Positions 27,188 through 36,692 of a stretch of 64,000 nt of DNA are shown here, one piece after another. The notes beneath the pieces were generated by a model, which had not been told where the DNA came from, ran no database searches, and worked only from the letters and a program-made list of their open reading frames with translations. Numbering within the stretch: the stretch's first letter is position 1; each line of letters begins with the position of its first letter. The translations under genes and the position numbers were made by a program. This DNA comes from Cellvibrionaceae bacterium AOL6 (GTDB lineage: Bacteria; Pseudomonadota; Gammaproteobacteria; Pseudomonadales; Cellvibrionaceae), in the NCBI GenBank assembly GCA_003265435.1, contig NOXC01000002.1, positions 186,001 through 250,000 of the forward strand. Direction: 5' to 3'.

Positions 27188-27695
27188 TTTTTAACCATAT
27201 AAGATGTGGAGCTTTGCTAATTTAGCTAAATTAGCAAATTTACAGGTCTAGTCAATGGTTTCTTGCATCGATTATTGTATTCGGAGAGGAAATCGTGTGT
27301 TTTTGATGTGGGCCAATCAATCAATTGAGGTTAAAAAAAGAGCTTTTTGCTGCCAGCACTCTACGCATTTCGTACCGGGATTCATTTATTCAGCAGAACG
27401 AACGGATTTGGGCTGCCTTTCTGTTTGTTTTTTACCCACCTTTTTAGAATATGTTGTCCTAAAAGGAGCCGGTTCATATAACCTTAAATTACTTAAAGGT
27501 ATATATTATACCGTTTTTTATAACTATTTCTTACAAAAAAGCCAACAAAATCAAGGGCCGAAAATGAGGGGGTTAAAAAATTTGGTATAATATTTCCCTT
27601 ATTTATCAATGCTTTACAAGATTTTTCCTCTTGCAAACGCTGTTTCTCCCCCCACAATATCTGGCATCAAATTAACTCACTGTCACGAGCGAAGG
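27188..27695. other. Divergent intergenic region between MADS and tns operons
   Basis: AT-rich 508 bases. It contains the MADS promoter and operator at its left. At its right is an extended -10 element TGGTATAAT (27583-27591), about 105 bases before tnsA, with no clear -35. The rest holds no convincing gene; an open frame from 27255 to 27590 has no ribosome binding site and no recognisable protein. Confidence 0.6.
27213..27255 (-). promoter_or_regulatory. MADS operon promoter with palindromic operator
   Basis: On the minus strand TTGACT (27250-27255) and TAATTT (27228-27233) are separated by 16 bases, a reasonable sigma-70 promoter. A perfect 26-bp palindrome (27213-27238, half TTTGCTAATTTAG) covers the -10 element and ends 26 bases before the mad1 start. 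A repressor bound there would block the promoter. Confidence 0.65.
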
Positions 27696-28583
27696 ATGCC
27701 CTCAGCAAAGCAAGTAAAGCAGCCGTTTATCAGCCAAACCGAGCTGAACAAAATTGACCGATATCACCGTGAGCGAAAGAAATCCGGTGCATACGCTCCT
27801 TGGGTAACCGTTAGGCAATCACACACGCAAGGTCGGGGGCAAATCCTTAGCAGTCATAAAGCAGATCACCAGATTCATCTACTCAGCGAAGGTGAGCTAC
27901 TCGCTTTTCTTAAACTCGAGCACGAACCAGATGTAACAGCCATTTTCGAACAGTGGCCGCTGCCTATATTGGAAACAATGGATATCGCTAAGCATCTCAA
28001 TGTTGCTCACCCGGGGGCCTATATGGACCGGGTAAAACATAATGGCAAGACCCCCGCGAAAACCATGACAACTGACTTGCTCGCCATCCGGCGAGACAAT
28101 GCGGGCAAAAACCACATTAGCCCTTATTCATTCAAATACGAATATGCCCTCAGTGAGGACGAAGAATCGCTTAGGAGGGTACGTAGAACTCGCCAAAAAA
28201 TCGCGATCGAACAAGATTTCTGGTTAGCACAAGGGGCAAAACTAGAGATCATTCACGAAACACACATATGCGAAACAACAGTTTACAACCTCGAGTATTT
28301 AAGGGGGTTTGCAGACTATCCATCGCTCATCGACACCACATCCGAAATATACCAGCAGATTGTTTCACATCTTCAGCGGCAATTTATTAAACACACCCAA
28401 AGCACATTAGCTCGCCACTTGTCTCATGTAGCAAGAGAGTTGGAACTCGCGGAATACCACGTTGAAACGGTATTTAAACATGCCGCTTATCACGACCAGT
28501 TCGCGCTGCATCTTGACCAGCGAATAGAACGTTACCTTCCTCTACCTTTCGAGCACATTGTAAACCCGTATGCGTATCGGTAA
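27696..28583 (+). CDS. tnsA: Transposase endonuclease subunit TnsA
   Basis: 295-aa restriction-enzyme-like nuclease that cuts the 5' strands at the transposon ends, allowing cut-and-paste transposition. The Tn7 catalytic trio has counterparts E67 (SEGELLAF), D127 (TTDLLAI) and K147 (FKYEY). The C-terminal winged domain is present. The start is set at ATG 27696 because homology begins there; an upstream ATG at 27609 adds residues without family resemblance. It overlaps tnsB by 14 bases. Confidence 0.92.
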   Translation: MPSAKQVKQPFISQTELNKIDRYHRERKKSGAYAPWVTVRQSHTQGRGQILSSHKADHQIHLLSEGELLAFLKLEHEPDVTAIFEQWPLPILETMDIAKHLNVAHPGAYMDRVKHNGKTPAKTMTTDLLAIRRDNAGKNHISPYSFKYEYALSEDEESLRRVRRTRQKIAIEQDFWLAQGAKLEIIHETHICETTVYNLEYLRGFADYPSLIDTTSEIYQQIVSHLQRQFIKHTQSTLARHLSHVARELELAEYHVETVFKHAAYHDQFALHLDQRIERYLPLPFEHIVNPYAYR

Positions 28584-30753
28584 TGAACTCGTCGGCAACG
28601 GTGTTAGGTATCTGGTCGTAGACATATCTGACAACGGTGAATTGCTTGCGGTATGCGATTTAAATAGCAAGCAGACAAAACGACCTATTGCGTTTAAGCA
28701 GGATTTTGTACTGAAAATGCTGGAGTCGAACGCCTGGACGGAAGAGGAGCACTACTTACCGGAACACCTCTTCAAGAAGGACGAAGAGTTCAGCACAAAG
28801 TGGCGGGATAAAAGGGATTTCGCGTTACTCGTTCTTTCCCCATTGATTGCTGAGGAAAACCGCGCGCACCTCGAACAATATTTGTACGGGGATACCTCCG
28901 GAATAATCTCAGGACTCATGAAAACGTCTGGGAGAAGCAAAAAATACATTACTAATAGACTAAACCGGTGGTTCCGTTTTTTATGTATACCCAACGGGTT
29001 ATTACCCGCTTATGGGAACTGTGGAAAGAATTATAAGTTAAGGAAAGAGCCAGTATTCCTGCATGGTGATGTATATGATTTAAGTTCGAAGCCCGGCCCC
29101 AAAACGAAGTACGGCAACTCTTATCGGCATGCGACGCAGGCTGACTTCGAAAACATAAAAATGTTTTCCAAAAATATAAAGCCTAACGCAACCGTTTGTC
29201 GTGAAGATCTATACCTCAGGTTCGTATCACAATACATGTCAATGGAAATACTTCCCAAAACTTTAAATAATCAAGAAGAAGTTCATGGTATTAAGATGAT
29301 GTTTCCTCGAAGACATCTCATTTCCCCTAGAACATTTAAGCGATATCTAAACAAGATTATTTCTGGGCTCAACTGGATACGAAAGCTCGAGGGTGAAATT
29401 GGTTATGCCAAAGACCGAAAAGGCAAGCCGGGTAGCGCACGCAAGGGTTTACGTTACCCAGGGCAGAGATTCGAAATCGATGCCACGATAGCTGATGTAC
29501 ATATTCTTTACCCATATTCAAAAAAGGAACGTCTGAGCTGCGGCAGACCGGTTGTGTATTTTGTAGTCGACACATGGTCTTCAATGGTTGTGGGTTTCCA
29601 CGTTGCATTCGATGGCCCCAATTGGGCGGGTGCGACTCAAGCGCTATACAACGCGTTTGAAGATAAGGTCGAATTTTGTCGCCGATGGGGAATATCAATT
29701 GACCGGGAGCAATGGCCATGCGACCACATTTGCGAACAAATTGTGTGGGACCGCGGAGGTGAAAACACTGACAAGCACCTGACAGCCATACTTAGAGCCA
29801 AAATTGGCATTAGGTTAATGAAGCTAAATGCATATCACCGTGGCGATGCGAAAGGGACAGTCGAGAAAATGTTCGACATCGTTCTTAAAAAGGCGATCAA
29901 GTTTGTTGCTGGTGTCGTGAGTAAAATCGTTCGAAAAGAGGACCAAGATCCATCGAGGAGCCCCGCGTTAACTTACGAAAAGTTCATGCAGCGAATCATT
30001 AAGGTGATACTAACTAAAAACAACAATTCCATTAAAAAGGATTCTCATAATTTTGAGATGGAAGCAACCGGCATTGAATACACCCCACTGGACATTTGGA
30101 ATTTTGGCCGAGATAGCACTTCCGATCGACCAAAAGTTAGTAAAGATCGAATCAGGTTTGCACTCCTTCCAGATGGCGATGCAGTAATAACAGATAAGGG
30201 AGTGAGGTTCAGAGGACTTATGTATAGCTCCGCGGAAGTCGAAAAATGGCAGTGGTTGGACAAGGCAAAAAACTTCGGGCACTACAAAATCAAAATCCGC
30301 TATATGGACGCTACTACCAATCACATTTGGTACTTCGACGAAAATTCCAAGCGCATGATCAGGCTCGACCTACTAGACCGGAGTGAAGCGTATAAAAACC
30401 AAGTTTGGGCAAATGTTTTACATCGCCTGGAGCTGAGGAAACATGAGCTGGCCCTACTAGACGAGCGGAAATATAACGCTGAAATCCTTCTAGATATGGA
30501 CCTACATGACATGGACAAAACTACTGAAGCCAGCATCAAAAAGCGTAAACGGTCGTACTCAAAGTCCAGACAATCTGGAATTCAGGAACGAAAAGACGTC
30601 GTAGCTGCGGCCCATCGAACAGCACAGGCTGAAGATGTTATCAATGACCTAAATGATGCTCAGGCCAATACCAGCCCAACCCCAAAATCTCAGGATCCAG
30701 CCACCTCGGACCAGGACCTCACAGACCCCACAATATCTGACATGGACGAATAA
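28570..30753 (+). CDS. tnsB: DDE transposase TnsB
   Basis: 727-aa transposase that binds the repeated end sites, cleaves the 3' strands and joins them to target. The retroviral-integrase core has D304 (FEIDAT), D394 (WDRGGEN) and E432 (GTVEKMF), with a normal 37-residue gap between the last two. N-terminal HTH regions and a C-terminal beta-barrel frame the core. The C-terminal tail is polar (PTPKSQDPATSDQD) and probably contacts TnsC, as in Tn7. Confidence 0.95.
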   Translation: MRIGNELVGNGVRYLVVDISDNGELLAVCDLNSKQTKRPIAFKQDFVLKMLESNAWTEEEHYLPEHLFKKDEEFSTKWRDKRDFALLVLSPLIAEENRAHLEQYLYGDTSGIISGLMKTSGRSKKYITNRLNRWFRFLCIPNGLLPAYGNCGKNYKLRKEPVFLHGDVYDLSSKPGPKTKYGNSYRHATQADFENIKMFSKNIKPNATVCREDLYLRFVSQYMSMEILPKTLNNQEEVHGIKMMFPRRHLISPRTFKRYLNKIISGLNWIRKLEGEIGYAKDRKGKPGSARKGLRYPGQRFEIDATIADVHILYPYSKKERLSCGRPVVYFVVDTWSSMVVGFHVAFDGPNWAGATQALYNAFEDKVEFCRRWGISIDREQWPCDHICEQIVWDRGGENTDKHLTAILRAKIGIRLMKLNAYHRGDAKGTVEKMFDIVLKKAIKFVAGVVSKIVRKEDQDPSRSPALTYEKFMQRIIKVILTKNNNSIKKDSHNFEMEATGIEYTPLDIWNFGRDSTSDRPKVSKDRIRFALLPDGDAVITDKGVRFRGLMYSSAEVEKWQWLDKAKNFGHYKIKIRYMDATTNHIWYFDENSKRMIRLDLLDRSEAYKNQVWANVLHRLELRKHELALLDERKYNAEILLDMDLHDMDKTTEASIKKRKRSYSKSRQSGIQERKDVVAAAHRTAQAEDVINDLNDAQANTSPTPKSQDPATSDQDLTDPTISDMDE

Positions 30754-30758
30754 CCACC

Positions 30759-32291
30759 ATGACAATCAACTATATACGCCATCCAAACCCCTACTACCGT
30801 GGAAACCCTCTGATCGAGGGAGTTGGATTCCCACTGACCAAGAAAGAGCTCGCTAAAAAATGCCGCATTCCGTTTGAGGGTGATATTGATTTATCTGAAA
30901 TACCGGAGGAATTCCACGGTTACTATACACGAACGATTATCGACAATTTAATACGATTTTGCGAACCTCGTGATGAGATATTCGACATCTACGACATTCA
31001 ACGTCGCATGATTGAGAGCGGCTTACAAAACAGAAATCCGATTAAGTCTAACGATCCCAATCGCCCCAGCATTGACATACTACAGTTGCTATACGCAATT
31101 GAACAAGACAAAACCGAATCTCGTGAAAACAAGGATAAAAATAAAACCATTTATTCAGCCAACATAAAGAAGCTGGGACTACACGAAAGTACTCATTCCT
31201 ACGCATTACTCGGACTCAGTGGAGCCGGAAAAACAACCCTCATTGAAAGAATTCTGAATGCCGAACCTCAAGTTATTTATCACAACGGTTATACCGACAA
31301 ACAAGGCACGAAACACACGTTCAAAATGACGCAAATCGTTAGACTATACATAAAAGTGGATAATCGGAAAGGGCAAAAATCTATCCTCACCGCCATACTT
31401 GAATCCATCGACGCATTGGTGGACGAAAATTATTCCTACTCTCACCGCAACAGCAATATCAGGGACCTAATTGCCGCAGTTAGAAAAGCAGCGGTAGTTC
31501 ATGGCATTGGACTAATTATATTTGACGAAGCGCAAAACCTGGCTCAGTCGTCAGACAAGCTTATCATTGGAAACAACGAACAAATAACCCTGAAGTTTTT
31601 AGAGGAATTATTTAACCATGTAGCAATCCCAATGTTTTTTGTTGGAACGCTCTCTGTGTTAACGCTATTTAGTAAGGAAATGACATTGTCTCGCCGAGTA
31701 GAGAAAGATGGCTCGACAATTCTAGTGAGCTGCGACGTGGAATCCCGATACTGGAAAAAGTTTTGTGAAGTTCTATTTCAAGTCCAACTTCTAAAAAATC
31801 AAAAAACAGATTTGGATACATTTACCCGTCACATCCATACTCTGTCAGTTGGAATTCCTGCTGTTGCTGTAAGCCTTACACGCGCCACACTATCTTTCCT
31901 CACAATTCTATCGCCAAAAAATCAGGACCTCAGTGTCAAAGCGCTTAACCTTATCTATAACCGAAATTTCAAGATTCTGGAAGGCCCCCTGTCCGCACTG
32001 AGAAAAGGGGATTATTTTGGCTACGAAGATTTTCGACCTATGCACATGCTCGAAACAGTCGAAATCATCCCCGAACCAACAACGACTGAAGAAAATACGC
32101 CCTCTAAGGAGAAAAAGGTGGACAAGGAAAAGACCGCATTAGAGGGAAACGCCAAGGTGAAGGCGCACCCAGAACAAGCAATGAAAGAAGCAGAGGATCA
32201 AGAAAAAATAAAAAACACATCAGATCGTGCCAATCCAGATTCCATGTTAGCCGACCTAGGCATTTCCCGCTCCAAGAAGACGGAAAGCTGA
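30759..32291 (+). CDS. tnsC: AAA ATPase TnsC
   Basis: 510-aa regulator that links the target-selection protein to TnsAB and enforces target immunity. Walker A GLSGAGKTTL lies near residue 152 and Walker B LIIFDEAQN near residue 256. A charged Lys/Glu-rich tail of about 80 residues follows the ATPase and is the likely TnsA/TnsB contact. It starts five bases after tnsB and ends one base before tniQ. Confidence 0.93.
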   Translation: MTINYIRHPNPYYRGNPLIEGVGFPLTKKELAKKCRIPFEGDIDLSEIPEEFHGYYTRTIIDNLIRFCEPRDEIFDIYDIQRRMIESGLQNRNPIKSNDPNRPSIDILQLLYAIEQDKTESRENKDKNKTIYSANIKKLGLHESTHSYALLGLSGAGKTTLIERILNAEPQVIYHNGYTDKQGTKHTFKMTQIVRLYIKVDNRKGQKSILTAILESIDALVDENYSYSHRNSNIRDLIAAVRKAAVVHGIGLIIFDEAQNLAQSSDKLIIGNNEQITLKFLEELFNHVAIPMFFVGTLSVLTLFSKEMTLSRRVEKDGSTILVSCDVESRYWKKFCEVLFQVQLLKNQKTDLDTFTRHIHTLSVGIPAVAVSLTRATLSFLTILSPKNQDLSVKALNLIYNRNFKILEGPLSALRKGDYFGYEDFRPMHMLETVEIIPEPTTTEENTPSKEKKVDKEKTALEGNAKVKAHPEQAMKEAEDQEKIKNTSDRANPDSMLADLGISRSKKTES

Positions 32292-32292
32292 C

Positions 32293-33222
32293 ATGGATGT
32301 ACTTCAAAGCCTTCTGCCTGGTGAGCATATAGCGGCCTTTCCAGCTCGTTACCACGCTCTCGGGCCTTACAAAGATTTGTTAGAGTCAACCAGACGCTTG
32401 AACTTGCCAACGTCGACATTTCGGCCGCAAACGTTTTTTCACGAAAACTATGAGTACCTTTGTGATCTATTTTTCGCAAAGTACAACTATTCGGTTCGTG
32501 ACGAACATAGTTTTGGAAGGTTGCTTCGTCCGTTTTTACCGGACGAGAAAACAATTTACCTGAAGTCAGCGAGCAAAAAAGTTAAAGAGGTGAACTTTTT
32601 CGGGCATTTCAAGCTTAACCAGCTTTATTGGAAATGGTGTGATATTTGTGCAATTGAAGATGCCGACAACTACGGCACCCCTTATTTTCATCTTGTGCAT
32701 CAGATACCCGCAGTATTTCATTGCCCAACGCATGGCGCTGGCCTATCGAGTAAGTGCGTATGTAATCACTACATTACTGAGCTCCGTGAGGAGTTTTTGC
32801 CACCACGAAATAATACCTGCATCAATTGTCAATCTACTATCCCTAGGTTCAGCGCGTACTTTGATGAAGACATGGCCAAGATAGAGAGATTAATGATCAA
32901 GCTAACGCTCAAAGGGACACCAGCAAAGGCATCGGATTTTGTAGGGCACATTCAGCGATACGCTGGCGTAGGTAAAAGACAAAATAAGTCCGTAGAACAA
33001 TATCGAAAAAAGCAGGCATGGTACAACTATCTAATGGGGTACCTAGATGAACGCGCAATTGCAGTGTATTTTCGCGGTCAGAGTGTGGGGGACGCATTAC
33101 GAGGCGCTCGGAATTTACTAACCGACAACAGGCTACTCTTTGAAAGAAATAAAGTTCCGTCACACCCTCTAATCTACGTGATCGCTCTTCTCGCGGCCAA
33201 CTACGATTTCCCCCGCTCATGA
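32293..33222 (+). CDS. tniQ: Short TniQ-family target-selection protein
   Basis: 309 aa. The TniQ zinc pattern is present: WCDIC, then IPAVFHCPTHGAGL, CVCN and CINCQ. It lacks the long DNA-binding C-terminus of a TnsD. It overlaps tnsD by four bases. Short TniQ proteins serve as adaptors between TnsC and another targeting factor, for example Cascade in CRISPR-associated elements, but no cas gene is present here. It may work together with the adjacent TnsD or define a second target pathway. Confidence 0.85.
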   Translation: MDVLQSLLPGEHIAAFPARYHALGPYKDLLESTRRLNLPTSTFRPQTFFHENYEYLCDLFFAKYNYSVRDEHSFGRLLRPFLPDEKTIYLKSASKKVKEVNFFGHFKLNQLYWKWCDICAIEDADNYGTPYFHLVHQIPAVFHCPTHGAGLSSKCVCNHYITELREEFLPPRNNTCINCQSTIPRFSAYFDEDMAKIERLMIKLTLKGTPAKASDFVGHIQRYAGVGKRQNKSVEQYRKKQAWYNYLMGYLDERAIAVYFRGQSVGDALRGARNLLTDNRLLFERNKVPSHPLIYVIALLAANYDFPRS

Positions 33223-34841
33223 CTTCCGGATTCGTACCAGCGTACACTCGCGAAGAATCGGTATATAGCTGGATTGTGCGATTTTCTATATCTCAGCCGT
33301 ACCTGAGCTGGCGATCCATTAATCGAGAACTGTTTGAGCAAGAGTATGTTCGTATACACCCTGTATTGCCCTGCCACCTAGACCAAATCTCTGGCGTGAG
33401 CGGTTCGTCTATTGAAGAGTTAATAACGCACGGCACCGGATTTCCGCTATTCCGAAGCATGGAACATAACCCTCAATGGGCTGAAAAATTAAAGGCTGTT
33501 ATGCGAAGTAATGACGGCCCAAGAATTGCCGCCATATCAAATATTTCCTCAAGCCGGCTTCCATTTATTTCTAGCCTCAAATTTTGCGCTGGCTGCATGG
33601 AAGAAAGTAGTGCAAAAGATGAAATACCCCTTTGGTACACAAAACACCAACTCTATGGCGTTCATACATGCACCGATCACAACCAAATTCTTAACTGCTG
33701 TAGGGCGGGGGAAGGTGGAATTAACCACGTTTATGCGCCACCAGGGCACGGCTTAAGTACGATGGGTAAAGATATCTATAGCGAAACGCTAAACCATCTA
33801 TCACGAACTATTGTTTCACTCTTCGAGCTGGCAAAACAGACTAACGCCTTACCGTTCACCACTCAAAATTACGAGCGGATGTTAACCCAGCAAGGGTACA
33901 TTACACCGTGTGGTCACCTCCGCTGGAAAAAGCTGCAACAAGACCTGATCGTGTTTTGGTCTGACATTTTCAAAACAAAATCATTTTCTAGCTTTAGTGC
34001 AATACAAGACTTCCACTTTATTCCAAATCTTGTACACAACCGCCAGCACTTTCATTATTTCAAGCATGCGCTACTAATTGGGTTTCTTTGTGAAAACCCT
34101 AAGGAAATTGTAGAACACTCTGAGATACCATCCAGCGAATACCCAACAAACTCTAACACCTCCGATTCTTCCTATTCAGAGCAACAGTTAGTCACATTAC
34201 TAGCATCTGGAAAGTCTTTGCGAAAAATCGCCTCAATAACAAATAGGAGTGTTGGATACCTAAAGCAGCTTGCGCTTAGAAACTCCATTCCTACTGGCTC
34301 CCGCATTAAATTCATCACGCCAGAAATTTCACGATCAATTTGGCGAGAGGCGTTCGTGGGTAAACATCGGGCAGATATAGCAAAGAAACACAATGTATCA
34401 GTAGGTGCCGTTGAGCAAATAATTCAAAGGCACCCAAGATTATCCCAGTGGCGAAAACACCTACGCCGAGCGAATCGTTTAATGCGGTACAGAGAGTGTA
34501 TATCAACCTATATTAGCCGACACGAAGCTGCCACCCGAAAACAAATAAGAAGCGCCCACGGAAAAGAATACATTTGGCTCTATAAAAACGATCGCCAATG
34601 GCTAGAAGAGCACTTGCCAGCGAGATCACCCAGAAAGCACTACCCAAGTATCCACTGGCCGACTAAAGATCGTGAGCTAGAAAAAATCATCAAGGCTCAA
34701 GTTAAATCGGGAAAATCGCTATCCGATATCGACCGACAAATCGGTGGTCATCATTGGTTAACGAAATACCGGCGGCGTCTACCATTATCCGTCGCCGCAG
34801 CAAACGACATTATTGAAAATGGAGAAAGTAAAAATGGCTAA
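33219..34841 (+). CDS. tnsD: TnsD-type target-selection protein, likely gcvP-specific
   Basis: 540 aa. The N-terminal TniQ domain has FCAGCMEE, then LYGVHTCTDHNQIL and a Cys-rich RAGEGG region. The C-terminal 230 residues carry three HTH-like segments (LRKIASITNRSVGYLKQLA, RADIAKKHNVSVGAVEQII, LSDIDRQIGGHHWL), as in TnsD proteins that read a conserved gene end. Since the element sits one base after the gcvP stop, this protein probably recognises the 3' end of gcvP; that specificity is inference from position. Confidence 0.85.
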   Translation: MTSGFVPAYTREESVYSWIVRFSISQPYLSWRSINRELFEQEYVRIHPVLPCHLDQISGVSGSSIEELITHGTGFPLFRSMEHNPQWAEKLKAVMRSNDGPRIAAISNISSSRLPFISSLKFCAGCMEESSAKDEIPLWYTKHQLYGVHTCTDHNQILNCCRAGEGGINHVYAPPGHGLSTMGKDIYSETLNHLSRTIVSLFELAKQTNALPFTTQNYERMLTQQGYITPCGHLRWKKLQQDLIVFWSDIFKTKSFSSFSAIQDFHFIPNLVHNRQHFHYFKHALLIGFLCENPKEIVEHSEIPSSEYPTNSNTSDSSYSEQQLVTLLASGKSLRKIASITNRSVGYLKQLALRNSIPTGSRIKFITPEISRSIWREAFVGKHRADIAKKHNVSVGAVEQIIQRHPRLSQWRKHLRRANRLMRYRECISTYISRHEAATRKQIRSAHGKEYIWLYKNDRQWLEEHLPARSPRKHYPSIHWPTKDRELEKIIKAQVKSGKSLSDIDRQIGGHHWLTKYRRRLPLSVAAANDIIENGESKNG

Positions 34842-35280
34842 GTTCGATTTTTTTCACTCTAGCCCATATGAAGCATTGATACAAACCTACCAGAAGTTCA
34901 AAAAATTAGGCCAAGGCAAGAGTGCCTTATATGTGGATGGACAGAAAAATTACTATTGGATTCAACACGGAGGCCAAGGTAGCCCAACAGCCATTCAACT
35001 ACCCACTATACAAATAGATCTAATGGACAAACTCGCTGAGCTCGGATTCGTCGATATATCTTCCCAATCGATCAATATCGTTCACCCTGTATCTGGTAAA
35101 CACCTTGTCGGTAAGCGGGCAACTATATCGCAGGCCGCTCTCTACTCACGAAATACAAGCGAGGACGGTAAACCTATCAAGGCCCCCTATCGGCTAAAGC
35201 GCCATTGTACAGGGAGGATCACTATGCTTAAAGCTCACAGGAACAACTGGCTCTACATAGCCTTAACTCTTGATATATAG
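34834..35280 (+). CDS. Unknown 148-aa protein encoded in the tns operon
   Basis: It starts at ATG 34834, overlapping the tnsD stop, with GGAG upstream, so it is part of the transposition operon. No family is recognised. It is basic (YRLKRHCTGRITMLKAHRNNW at the C-terminus) and contains a beta-rich stretch ALYVDGQKNYYWIQHG. Position suggests a role in transposition or target choice, perhaps comparable to extra factors such as TnsE, but no resemblance to TnsE was seen. Confidence 0.6.
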   Translation: MAKFDFFHSSPYEALIQTYQKFKKLGQGKSALYVDGQKNYYWIQHGGQGSPTAIQLPTIQIDLMDKLAELGFVDISSQSINIVHPVSGKHLVGKRATISQAALYSRNTSEDGKPIKAPYRLKRHCTGRITMLKAHRNNWLYIALTLDI

Positions 35281-35388
35281 TAGATCTGATCAAGAATGTA
35301 CAATAAATTCAACTTTAACGATGATACCTATAAAAATGGCTAGGCCGTTTTACGAAATCATTTAAATCGATCTGTTTGGAGTGTTTAA

Positions 35389-35781
35389 ATGCCCTCACAA
35401 GACCCCGGAAGAACTGAAAGTCAAACTAAGACGCGCCTGAACGAAGTCGCTTTGAATAGTTTTTGTAATATATGTGATGAATGGAAAATTTCAGACAGTG
35501 ATAGAATTAAATTGGCTGGCTGCGCTTTGTATTCAACGCAATCTCCGTTGAAAAACGCAAAAACACAGGAGTTACCACATGAAACGCTCGAACGTATTTC
35601 TCACATCTTGGGAATATACAAATCGCTGCATATCATTTTTATTAACAGAGACCAAGCTAACAGTTGGATAAGTCGTTCTAATAGCGATTTTAATAACAAA
35701 AGTGCTTTGCAAGTGATGCTTTGTGAAGAAGTCACGGGCATTATACGGGTTCGTTCTTACCTAGAAGCGTTGATTACATGA
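35389..35781 (+). CDS. MbcA/ParS/Xre-type antitoxin-like protein, without a toxin gene
   Basis: 130 aa. The C-terminal half fits the MbcA/ParS/Xre toxin-binding domain: RISHILGIYKSLHIIF, an ANSWISRSNSDFNNKSAL loop, and GIIRVRSYLEAL. An ATG with GGAG seven bases upstream. Such proteins normally precede a RES-domain toxin, but none is encoded before the transposon end 290 bases downstream. It may be an orphan antitoxin or a regulator of element maintenance. Confidence 0.65.
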   Translation: MPSQDPGRTESQTKTRLNEVALNSFCNICDEWKISDSDRIKLAGCALYSTQSPLKNAKTQELPHETLERISHILGIYKSLHIIFINRDQANSWISRSNSDFNNKSALQVMLCEEVTGIIRVRSYLEALIT

Positions 35782-35928
35782 GTTTGTGGTAAGCGCAAAG
35801 GCTCGCCGTTATGTTTATGACAGCCATACAACCTTTTGACTCAATACACAAAAAATGTGACAAACAAGATTTACCGGCCCTTACCCCCAAAAAAGCGGCT
35901 AACACTTACAAATAGGGGCCTTCAGGAG

Positions 35929-36068
35929 GTTTCCAACTTGAATGTCTCAGATATACTGAAGAAAGATTGAATATATAGGTGGCAGTTTCCAACTTGAATA
36001 GATTTTGGAGGCTGCTAAGTTATTGATTTTATTAGGGGCGGAGTTTCCAACTAGAATGTCCGTCATCA
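35929..36068 (-). repeat. Right transposon end with three TnsB-type sites
   Basis: Inverted copies GTTTCCAACTW at 35929-35939, 35985-35995 and 36043-36053, that is 129, 73 and 15 bases from the terminus at 36068. The wider spacing than at the left end gives the two ends different identities, as in Tn7. Confidence 0.88.
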
Positions 36069-36073
36069 CTTCT
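36069..36073. repeat. Right target-site duplication CTTCT
   Basis: Identical to 7810-7814. Two bases (TG) then separate it from the next Tn7-like end. Confidence 0.93.
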
Positions 36074-36149
36074 TGTGTTCACGACAATTGAAGTTGAGAA
36101 CCGAACAAATCAAGTTGAGAACTGACAATTTAAGTTGAGAACTTGAGGT

Positions 36150-36180
36150 GGGAAAGACGTCTTTTTAAGACGCCTTTCCC
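36150..36180. terminator. Hairpin just inside the mini-element left end
   Basis: 14-bp arms (GGGAAAGACGTCTT and complement, one mismatch) with a 3-base T loop. It occupies the same place after the three end repeats as the terminator of the large element, consistent with common ancestry of the two ends. Confidence 0.65.
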
Positions 36181-36397
36181 GCATTTTCTTTAGATATTGG
36201 AGCGAACGGCAATTAGTGTTGGCTACGAGCGGTATAGATTGTTCAGAACCAAATCGCCAGAGCTGACTCTAGTAGGTCAGGGGGGATGCAATATATAGCA
36301 GTTATCACACCTTACCCAAGATATAAATTCGTCAATTTAGACATAAAAATTGAACTTGAATAGAAAATCAAAGATAAACTAAAAAACATGAGCTCCC

Positions 36398-36692
36398 TCA
36401 CTGATCCACAGTGATAAACAACGAGTTGGAAACATGAATGTAGAATGGAATTGCGCCTCCTCCAGACGGTTCTCTATACACTGCATTGATTTCGTATTTT
36501 CCTGGTGGAAGCTCATATAGATTAGAGATCATATCTATTCTAAATACATAACCAAACATGTATCGAGGACCCAGCTCAACGAACTCGTTACTATTCCCTG
36601 CCCTTATCTCCGTTCTAGCAGAAAACACCTCTCCTTCATCGTTAGTTATTTCAAAATAAAATGGCAATCTACTGTAATCCGCCCATTTACAA
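36398..36692 (-). pseudogene. Lipoprotein gene truncated at its 5' end
   Basis: The open frame encodes about 89 residues from a TTG, with a beta-rich domain (FEITNDEGEVFSAR, LPPGKYEINAVYREPSG). The frame continues upstream as KKSGCKWADYSRLPF, where SGC looks like a lipobox, but a TAA follows immediately inside the inverted repeat and no hydrophobic signal precedes it. The start of a lipoprotein gene has therefore probably been replaced by the repeat at 36691-36787. Confidence 0.6.

Noticed and set aside
27255-27590. 111-aa open reading frame in the MADS/tns gap
   Set aside because: No ribosome binding site, an unusual Cys/Phe composition, and it overlaps the promoter and operator elements of both operons.
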